Below are positions 56,257-64,000 of a DNA stretch of 64,000 nt, piece after piece (the stretch's first letter is position 1; every line of letters starts with the position of its first letter). The DNA comes from Armillaria gallica (lineage: Eukaryota; Basidiomycota; Agaricomycetes; Agaricales; Physalacriaceae), in the NCBI GenBank assembly GCA_037576215.1, contig JBANDB010000008.1:3658001-3722000 (forward strand), written 5' to 3'. A model generated the notes under the pieces. That model made no database searches and was not told the DNA's origin. It worked only from the letters and a program-made list of their open reading frames with translations. Both the position numbers and the translations under genes were made by a program.

Positions 56257-57675
56257 ATGTCAGTCATGACTTTATCAAAGAAGTTTCTCTTCCTTGTTCT
56301 CGGCGTACAGCTGCAAACCTGCGTAGCAGCTCTGGATCCTCGCTCTCTGTCGTGGAGTAGAGTGCTCCATTTTACCAGTCGACAAGTTTCTGGCATCCCA
56401 TCGCAGTGTCAGACACCCTGCTCTGCTGCGAATGCCTTGGTCGGCGCGGTACGCAGATGTTTCCTATCAGATTATTTTCTGCTCATTTATTGTTTGCAAA
56501 GAATTGTACTCAGACCCAATGTTGCACATCTGGGTTTGAAAATGACTATGTGGCATGCATCAATTGTGTTGGGAGTGCGGCGAACATTACAGACTATACC
56601 GTATACCAAACAACCGTTGATGGTGCGTTCGTTATGTCCTTAGTATAATTCCTGCATCAAAGTCTTACTATTCGCAGAGTTGGTCGTTTCGTGCTCTCTT
56701 AAAGGAATAGTAATCCCCAAAGTGACTTTCCCCGGCCAAGATCCGAATAGGCAGCTGGCTACTTCGGCCATAGCGTCATCTACTTCAGGCGCAGTATCTG
56801 GTACCGGTGGTGGCAGCAGCACACCAATTTCACTGTCGACTTCGGTTGTCACACCTGTTACATCTCAGACCGCCACTTCTATATCCAGCATTTCACGAAG
56901 TACAATAACCTCCATTGCGCCGGCATCATCGCCGCCTGTTACCGAACGTTCAAGTGCACCTGCATCGGCAAGCATCACACCTGCAGCCTCAGGAACTGCT
57001 CCCGCGCCTGCAGGAACTGCTGACTCGGCCGTGGCAATAGAGAGCGAGATTTTGTGGATAGTACCGGCCTTGGTTGCCTTTTTCTTCTGGGCGTAAAGCT
57101 TTGCTGATCGAGGACTTCTAGTGTGGGATGGGGGCAGGCAGTGGAACGGTGTATTGGTCATAGCCGAGGACAGTGATTAAGTATCATTTGACGCTTTATC
57201 CACTATGCTCTTGAAAGTATTCTGTTTCCAAGTTTAGTCGCCGTATCAACCCAGGCCAAATACCTGACATCAGTATCGCCTGCGGGCCGGGGAGCTGGGT
57301 CATTCATCTTTCCTCCACTCAGCATAGTATGATGGTCAACACAATACCCACATGCGAAGGCCTGCCGAATAGATGCGAGAGGACTTCTTCAGCGGCTCGT
57401 TCGACTTCTCTTCGCATCAGGAAACATATCTCGTCTTCCATTGCTTGATCATCCAAGTCAGAACATCATCATCACGCCTTTGACGGGACCTGATTAGCTA
57501 TCTGGGAATACAGTGACTCGAACTCAACAAGGTGGTCATCTTTACTTGTACAACCCGAACAACGTCGTCCTTTTCATTCACGATCGGCGTACTACAGTAG
57601 GACCACATCCTTTGAATGCTCGTACAATCTTCTGTCTCAGCTCTAATGGGACAGCTTTCAGAAGAACAGAAGCCC
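55960..57675 (+). repeat. segmental duplication, copy 2
   Basis: This is the partner of 52520-54275. It is in the same orientation, with scattered substitutions and small indels throughout, including in the stalk-coding region (the encoded protein is 14 residues shorter) and in the 3' flank. Confidence 0.85.
56257..57096 (+). CDS. cysteine-rich, Ser/Thr-rich secreted protein, probable GPI anchor (copy B)
   Basis: This is the paralogue of copy A with identical gene structure: exons 56257-56448 (192 nt), 56502-56622 (121 nt) and 56678-57096, 243 aa. The signal peptide differs by one residue. The cysteine domain has CTQTQCC, FENDYVACINCVGSAA and a final C in SCSLKG, with every cysteine kept. 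The stalk is shorter (STSVVTPVTSQTATSISS). The tail ILWIVPALVAFFFWA again fits a GPI signal. Both donor types (GTACGC after exon 1, GTGCGT after exon 2) are conserved. Both copies look functional, and substitutions cluster outside cysteine positions. Confidence 0.78.
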
Positions 57676-57870
57676 CGAGGAGCCACTGTTCATCAATTTA
57701 GCGTTCAGATGTCAAATTTTATACTCCAGGACTAACAGAAACCCCGGGTCTAGTCCAATGTTTTGTGAATTGCCTCAGAGATTCCCTTTTGCAGCTTGTC
57801 TCGTGCACTTCCATTCATCAGATCTTCGTCCGTGATATTGTATCGCCATCACTTCCTATTATTACAGCAT
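57097..57870. other. 3' flank of copy B, no intact gene seen
   Basis: The first part matches the flank of copy A. A short frame beginning near 57603 corresponds to the start of the candidate gene at 54230 but ends after about 40 codons. Confidence 0.45.
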
Positions 57871-58173
57871 ATGGGAGAGACTGTGAACGAATTTACTGTT
57901 GAGTATTCTCCCTCATGTCCTCTGAATGTTGTTGAATATCGCGTAGTCACTACTTGACTCTCTCCGAGCAGGAGTTGACGTTTTAGCAGCCGAAATTGCA
58001 CAACAATCTATAATACTTGTACGACATCGCACAATCCTTGGGAAGCTTGCACAACAAGACACGATTCTGAAGAGATGGCAAGTGGCCTCCGAAGCCGAAG
58101 CGGGTACGTTGAAGTCTGCATGAGCGATGACTATAATACCGACATTTTGGCAGCGTTGCACAATTACCTTTGA
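57871..58173 (+). pseudogene. truncated relative of the 58524 orphan gene
   Basis: Exons 57871-57897, 57947-58103 and 58154-58173 read as 67 codons: MGETVNEFT, then a longer homologue of exon 2 of the neighbouring orphan gene ending RWQVASEAEA (neighbour: GWQIASKVEA). The same GTACGTTGAA intron start and GGCAG acceptor follow, then ALHNYL and a stop. The introns align with those downstream, including GTTGAGTA and GTACGTTGAA donors. The downstream exons are missing, so it is either a decayed copy or a short new gene. Confidence 0.4.
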
Positions 58174-58523
58174 CGATTATTGACACCAGAACATCGAGTA
58201 CGCCTCCCCCGCGGTGTCAGCGGTGAGCTCACAAGTTGCAAGGGTATCTGATTTGGGATACAGTACATTCATTTTTTATACGGTATGTTACAGGAAATAT
58301 TCAATCAATCCAGTCTTCCAGTTATCCTCATTCTTCGGAAAGAACATAGGCTCGAATGATACCAGCCAGCGTGGCGAAAAGGTGTTATTCCATCCTTCAT
58401 CCCCTCAATAGGAACTGTGCCGCCTCGTCAGAGTCTGGATCGGCGACTGCTGCCGGGCCGGTCTATGATATCGTCCGAATCAGTAGTCAACCTCCTATTA
58501 CAACTTGAACATTAACCACTGCC
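58174..58523. other. intergenic, promoter of the 58524 gene
   Basis: No gene is seen in these 350 bases. Confidence 0.45.
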
Positions 58524-59454
58524 ATGGCATCTCCTCTTCGCAATAGTAACTGTGGATCCGGAACCTCGCCAGTATCAGCCATCCATAGCCCTCACCAAAC
58601 AAAGATGGTCAACATCTGCAGAGCGAAGTTAATACCGCTGGAGGAGAAAGTGTTTGAGGTCACCGACGTCACCGCAGCACACCTGCAAGACTTGCAGCGC
58701 GAGGGAAACCTCACCTCCAGTCAATCACATCCCGATGAAGACTACCGGGTTCATATTGTCCATGAAACGCCGGCGGGCACCCCTACTACGGCCGTCATCT
58801 CTCACCGTGAAAATGACCATCCCGTTGAGTACTCTCTCTTATTCTCATTGAACGCCGTTGAACATCACGTATAGGTACTTTTCACGCCTGTACAAAACCG
58901 AATTCAAAAACTTGAGGATACACTTGAGTCTCTGACAACAACTATGAAAGGGTGGCAGATTGCTTCCAAAGTGGAAGCAGGTACGTTGAAATTTGCACGA
59001 GTGATGACTGCAATGCTGACATGTGGCAGCTCTTTATGAACATATCTGTCAGACTGAGCTACCACTGGACCAGCTAGCACTTATGAAAAGTCCCAGCGGT
59101 AAGCTCACCCTTTTAGTGTCACGGAAAACTGTCTTATAGCTGATTCTTGATATAGCCGCCCTTTTCTTCTACACGGTCGATCGCTGCGAACGTCGTCGCC
59201 GACGTGGCCTCAGTCTCGTCCCCTCTGATGCGACAGATTTTTATATTTGGAACACGCATCTGAAAACGCGTTGGGAAGTTATCGTCAAGGCTGTTAAAGC
59301 AAAGAAGGAGTATTGGGGAACACTTCGCCACCCCAGCGCTCACCCATCTACTGTCACCGGTGACTATGATGCTTTTGTCACATCGCTGCAACTTCCCCCA
59401 GCACAGCAGGCATTGCTGACCAGGGCTCGAACCGATATGTTGAGCTTCATGTGA
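58524..59454 (+). CDS. orphan protein, unrecognised
   Basis: Exons 58524-58823, 58875-58980, 59030-59098 and 59156-59454 total 774 nt (257 aa) in perfect phase. There is no signal peptide or membrane helix. The N-terminal half is polar (KLIPLEEKVFEVTDVTAAHL). A short coiled coil follows (VQNRIQKLEDTLESLTTTMK). The C-terminal half is basic and aromatic (FFYTVDRCERRRRRGLS, FYIWNTHLKTRWEVIVKAVK), perhaps nucleic-acid or protein binding. No domain is recognised. A truncated relative lies just upstream at 57871-58173. Confidence 0.6.
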
Positions 59455-59857
59455 GAAGCATGTGATTAGTAGGTTCAGATAAGTTTCGTTGTAGCTCGCA
59501 CGCTGCCGGTGACAGGAGTCCTGCAGTGATCTTTGCCCATGACTGCACTCTACTTCTCATCTTTATTTATCGCCACCATGATTTTACTTGGGACATTCCT
59601 GCATTACTTTTCGCAAATACAATGTCTGTACCAATCATATTCCATACCGAAGTTCACATACTTGTAGCATAATAAGTTTATCATTCTTTCGCCCTTTCAG
59701 AAACGTCGGAACACATGGGTTATCTCCCGTTGATTCATTCCTGTTTTTCCTCTCTCTTAACTCATATTTTACGGAAACACAATGATCTTGGAATATCAAT
59801 ACTTAGTAGCGTGTGTGATCTAAAGCAACAACTCGTATCCTACGGTCTAGCTAAGAC
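59455..59857. other. intergenic, no gene seen
   Basis: This is the convergent 3' flank between the orphan gene and eIF3e. No coding signal is seen. Confidence 0.5.
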
Positions 59858-61440
59858 TCACTGAGCCGCAACCGGCTGTTGTCCTGTCCTTGCGACCGCT
59901 GCGCCAAGAGCTTGCGTCCGAATTGCAAGCCCTCTTGTCTTCTCAATCACGCTCTGGTATATCGGGAGTGGTGGGCGACTTATTTGAATAACATTCTATG
60001 GCAGACGGATTAGTCCATCGCATCTGATCCAGACCAAGCACAACGAACCTTCTCCAAATCAATCTTGGCATCCGCGCCCATTCGAGTCTCGCGGATTAGA
60101 TTGACGATCCATTTTTCGCCCTCGGCGCGTGTAAGGTTTAGACGATCAGAGAGATCCCTGCATTCACCATGTTTAGAACTCCAGTCAACGCGAATCGGGC
60201 CCGGACTCACCCAATATCAATCTTCTGGTGAATTCGGCAGTAAGCTTCGCTGATTAGATACCTCGCATTATCCAAAAACTCCTCCCTGAACTCCTGCAAG
60301 AAGTAGTCATTCTCAACCACCTTCTCGGCCTTGCCGAGCTCCTTTTGTGCGCTCTCGAAGTCAAACTCGACATAGAGCTCTTTCAAGAAATTAGTGACGG
60401 GGTCGGAATACTGGTACTCCTCCATCTGGATGACCTTGACGACTTCTCGGATGGCATTTCTCACGCGAGAAGAGCTTGCGTTGGCATTTCCTCCTCCGGC
60501 GGAAGATTTTCGGGAGAGAATAGCAGCTGCCGTAAGGTACCGAAGAACCCACGGACAAGCTGTTTGGATTGTGTTTAGGTATGTCGGCGACAGGAATGTT
60601 TCCAGGAGCAGGGTGCGACCTTGCGGATGCCTGAAGTAGACAAAGAGAGACCAGTGAACAAGCCACGTCCGAGAGTGCAACTGGGCAAGGGCTGGTTCGG
60701 GTGCGGAGGCATTTGTGGCGGTTGCGGTGGGCAGTAGAGGTGCAGGCGACCGTGAATCGATGAGTTCCCGGAGACTGTTGAGCTCCTCAAGAGCAATGTC
60801 CCATCGTGCAACGAGGATATCCGAGGCGAGTTTACCCCAATGAGCAGACGTGTTCAAGTCATTGTCGGTCGACAAAACGCGGAAATGGTACAGGTAGTCA
60901 GCGGCACCGCTGTAGTTTCCATACGAATACTGGAATTTTCCAAAGTTGTACAGTGCAGTTATTTGCTCTAGCGTTACCTGTCGAAAAAGTGAGCTGTAAT
61001 CTAAGAAAAGAGGACTTTAATTGCGCACGTTGTAATGCTCTTTCAGATACTGCAAGTTCTGATTTTTGTCTTGTCGCAAAGCCTGTGCGACATCGGGGTT
61101 TTCAATGACATCGAACACGGCCTGGGCTTCTTGTTGTAGTCTTTCATGGGTCGATACTGCGTTCTGCCGTTTCTCGTCGAACTCTGCCGCCATTGTTGAG
61201 CAGATGTATAAAGATTAGAAACACGTACACACCTGCAGGAACCTCAGCATCGGGGTGTAACTGCACGAAAAGCGACTGTGCGTAGTCGAACATGTTGGTG
61301 CCCTTGGCGAGCTCATACTCGGCTACCTGAACATCGGATACTGCGAAGATGTTGGTTTCGGCGAGGTGGGCTAGCAGAGGAAAGGCCAGATGACGGTCAA
61401 GGTAGGAAATGATTTTCTTGGACAGGTCGTATTCCGCCAT
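59858..61440 (-). CDS. translation initiation factor eIF3 subunit e (INT6)
   Basis: The start at 61440 reads [20 protein letters not shown] and [12 protein letters not shown], the conserved eIF3e N-terminus. Middle exons hold [36 protein letters not shown] and [20 protein letters not shown]. The C-terminal PCI domain reads [20 protein letters not shown], then [20 protein letters not shown] last exon is [20 protein letters not shown]. The region with [12 protein letters not shown] is a typical low-complexity insertion. The protein is a scaffold subunit of eIF3 contacting eIF4G and the 40S. Some introns use GTTCGT donors. It shares a 111-bp promoter with KGD4. Confidence 0.94.
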
Positions 61441-61551
61441 CGTCGTCGTCGTCGTCGACTTTGAAGACGTCCAAATTTTTGAAGCACAGCCACCGACATG
61501 ATGCTTACGCTGTTTCCTTTTTTGGAATACAGAGCTCTTCCTGTTTCCTCC

Positions 61552-61949
61552 ATGCATCCTTCTGTCCGTCTATTGTCGACGGCACGTACTCCGTTAATCA
61601 GGTTCCTTGGAAAGCGTGTATGGCCTTCCAGTACGTATATTAACTGTGCTGGTTCAGCTGATATTGAACAGAGGTACAGAACCTGAAGCTCCTCACGCTC
61701 ACCCATACGGTCCACCCGAACTCCCGGCGAGTTTCCGGAAACCATCCCAGACAGCAGCAGCACAGGCATCGTCGTCAAACACGCTGGCGAGCGGCGCTGC
61801 TTTCACTAACTTCTGGGAGGCGCCTGAGAGATTTTGGAAGCATGACGTAAACGATGTTGAAATAGCTGCCGTTGAGGTATGTGCTGCACCGTGTATTCAT
61901 TTCGCAGGCTAATGTCAGGATACAGAGTGGAGGTGCATCGTTGTGGTAA
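61552..61949 (+). CDS. KGD4: KGD4/MRPS36, 2-oxoglutarate dehydrogenase subunit 4
   Basis: Exons 61552-61630, 61674-61876 and 61926-61949 give 306 nt (101 aa). The N-terminus LLSTARTPLIRFLGKRVWP resembles the E3-recruiting head of yeast Kgd4 (Ymr31). The C-terminus EAPERFWKHDVNDVEIAAVE followed by SGGASLW matches the Kgd4 end, where a PARF..E..I.SGGA pattern is conserved. The middle is a Ser/Ala-rich linker. The family joins E3 (Lpd1) to the E1-E2 core of the 2-oxoglutarate dehydrogenase complex in mitochondria. It is easily missed because it is short and the last exon has only eight codons. It is divergent from eIF3e and ends 35 bp from PSMA6. Confidence 0.85.
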
Positions 61950-61984
61950 TGCGAAATAATTACAATCATCGTCGCCGTAGACAT

Positions 61985-63086
61985 TTAATCCTTCTCTGCA
62001 TACGCAAGTAGATGTTGTTCTATCTCTGCCTCTCCCATCACGCGCCATTGACCCCTTGTCTTGACATCCTCCTCCGGTGCATCCGACACAATACCAATCT
62101 CAATTTCCCCAGGCTTGTAATCTGTCGCATGAACGGTAGACATAGCCTCAATGGCCATCTATAAACTCTCAGCAATCAAAGCAGGGTGAATGATACTGCG
62201 TGCGGACACACCTCGATTACTGCGGCTCGGCTCAAGCTCTTGCCGGCTTTTGCAGCGTCATCGGCGCCTCGTCCAGAGTCCAGCTTCTTCCATTTCTTCT
62301 CTAGATGATTCATGGCTTCTTGCTGCTTTTGCCCTGCGGCTGTGGCATGGAAGCCGACAAAGTATCCAGCAGGATCCAGCTTGAAGCACTGAGCTCCATA
62401 TTCAGGATCCATACCAATGAGTATCATGGCTGTAACATAAGAATGAGTGAAGTTGGTCATATATCGAGAAAAACAACGAACATATGCCCAGTGGTCTCAT
62501 GGCTGCTCTCTGGGTATAAACCTGATTGATGTTCGCTAGCCGTCTTGCGAGAGCGTCCGGGGTGATTTCGTAGCCATACTTGTATCGAAATTCAGCAGCT
62601 TCTGAGCGTGCTCGAGTGACTTGAGCTCTAGCGTCCGCTGTCGAAATGGTGAGTGATCTGATGTCACAATCCTATCCTTGACAAGTACCAATGAGTCCAG
62701 TCATTACACATCCGATTGTCGGCGTTATACTGAAGAGATGTGTAACGCTTGACGCGTCCAAGAGCTTGTCCTAGAACGAATGTCATTATTGGCGTACATA
62801 TCGAAATGCAGAACCGTACGGGAACTTTGCGCTGCGTGATTACGACGGAGGTGTCCTTTCCGCGAACAGCAATGGCTGTATGAGCGGATCCAGAGATGGC
62901 CTTGAAAGCATATTCTATGTATTGGTGGATGAGCTTGCCATTAGGTCAATGGTTTCGAGTTGCATACGAACCAACTTGATATAGGCGCCCTTCCGGAGAG
63001 AATACGGTGAGATACCTAAGTTGTGTCAATTGTATTTCAGATATATTGTGAAGACATGCATACCTGTCGTAGGATGTTCGGGACAT
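61985..63086 (-). CDS. SCL1: 20S proteasome subunit alpha1 (PSMA6/Scl1)
   Basis: The start at 63086 encodes SRTSYDR, then [19 protein letters not shown], the proteasome alpha N-terminal signature that gates the chamber, split by an intron. Later blocks are [99 protein letters not shown] and [15 protein letters not shown]. These identify alpha1 rather than other alpha subunits. The C-terminus is [10 protein letters not shown]. About eight exons are present. No defect is seen. Confidence 0.94.
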
Positions 63087-63343
63087 GGTGGTAGATGAGA
63101 AAAGTGTACCAAAGTACGCGCGTCGTGGATTTGTGACGTGACGGTCACCAAAATCCGGCCCGCTGAAGCCGCTGCCCTGCAAGTCGCGTTACGGTCACGG
63201 TCACTTTGCGATTTTGACTTTTCCCTCGTCAAGTCTTTTGACTCGGGACTTTCTTTTCTTTTTGGTCTCATCTTCGTGCGATCGAATGTCATAACAAGAT
63301 TCCCAAGTGAAAATTTCCGACAGATCCAATTCATACAGACAAG

Positions 63344-64000
63344 ATGAAGGAAGTTGTGCCCTCTCAGGCTCCCAAAGTTATGTATGTAGATCCTACTAAG
63401 ATGTGCCCAGATGGCCATGCTCACAGTAAACAGAAAGAAACTTCAATTCAGCTTACTCAATGCCCAGGACACTGTCAAAGTATCTGAATTCGAAGTTACT
63501 CATCGGGATCTGTATACCGCCACGGAACGGCTGCCAGTAAAGGATGGTGTCCTTGACCGACGTCTCGTGCGTACGTGGTCCTCTGTCGGTTTCTTCTCTT
63601 CTAATTGAAGGATAGGGCACATCGGAGAAAAACGCGTTCTGTGAAACTTGTGGCGAATCATCTGTGAATTGCGTTGGTCATTATGCCTATGTCAAACTTG
63701 TCGTGCCGGTGTTCCATGTTGGTTTCTTTAAGCATACCATCGACATCCTGCAATGCATCTGCAAAGTATGAATCCGTGCATCGCCGCTTTGTTTTATCTG
63801 ACTGTTATCAAGACTTGCGCTCGTGTTCTTTTGGAGGAAGAGGAACGACGCCCGTTTCTCAAAAGCTTCCGACGCCCAGATATGGAGAATTATCAGCGAA
63901 CGAAGCTCCTGAAGACCCTGAAAGCCAAGACAAGAAAGGCAATCTACTGTCCACACTGTTCTGCGACGAACGGCATCGTGAAGAAAACCGGTGTACTGAA
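63344..64000 (+). CDS. RNA polymerase III largest subunit, 5' part
   Basis: The gene is cut by the right edge. ATG 63344 gives [11 protein letters not shown], an intron (GTATGT), [20 protein letters not shown], a second intron (GTGCGT), then the zinc-binding clamp region [20 protein letters not shown] (C-x2-C-x6-C-x2-H). [20 protein letters not shown] and [18 protein letters not shown] follow. Wording and spacing match Rpc1/Rpo31 rather than the Pol I or Pol II paralogues. It is the catalytic subunit transcribing tRNA and 5S genes. It is divergent from PSMA6 with 257 bp between starts. Confidence 0.92.

Noticed and set aside
1..64000. CRISPR array, phage or bacterial operon features
   Set aside because: No regularly spaced direct repeats; spliceosomal introns and fungal families throughout make them inapplicable.

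Overview
This window is nuclear DNA from a mushroom-forming basidiomycete (Agaricomycete). The evidence is dense genes with many 45-60 bp introns, a DUF6534 seven-helix protein and agaric-type F-box proteins, a CYP-type P450, a MARVEL and a DUF3445 protein, and protein sequences that read as typical Agaricomycete homologues throughout. There is no operon structure. Genes are monocistronic, and several sit head to head with under 350 bp between start codons (TRA2/eL18, glucosidase II beta/eS25, eIF3e/KGD4, PSMA6/RPC1).

Layout. 1-8.4 kb: a left-truncated gene with a Zn2Cys6-like cysteine cluster, a DUF6534 membrane protein diverging from a cytochrome P450, a tRNA-Ala(AGC), an F-box/LRR-like protein and a probable decayed 5S rRNA sequence. 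8.4-13.5 kb: RNA and ribosome genes, namely a GNL3/Nug1 nucleolar GTPase, a TRA2-type splicing regulator and ribosomal protein eL18. 14.2-22.8 kb: membrane and lipid genes, namely a DUF3445 haem-demethylase-like protein, a small single-pass protein, a Ser/Thr-rich single-pass surface protein, a MARVEL protein and an MBOAT lysophospholipid acyltransferase. 24.8-37.2 kb: a BAHD acyltransferase, the C-8 sterol isomerase ERG2, a mitochondrial PPR-like protein, glucosidase II beta, eS25, an FGGY sugar kinase and uL2.

38.2-52.1 kb: an orphan agaric protein, F-box proteins, a heat-shock factor, a Zn2Cys6 regulator, a long PPR protein, mitochondrial IF-3 and the FAD/folate carrier FLX1. 52.5-59.5 kb is the accessory part: a ~1.75 kb segment occurs twice, each copy carrying a cysteine-rich, probably GPI-anchored secreted protein, next to unrecognised genes and a truncated relative of one of them. 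59.9-64 kb returns to housekeeping genes: eIF3e, KGD4/MRPS36, 20S proteasome alpha1 and the start of the Pol III largest subunit.

Exon-intron models were built by hand from splice signals and reading-frame continuity. For P450, eL18, eS25, KGD4, DUF3445, ERG2, MARVEL, the Ser/Thr-rich protein, both GPI proteins and the 58.5 kb orphan the summed exon length is a multiple of three, which supports the models. Family names come from recognised motifs, not from a search.
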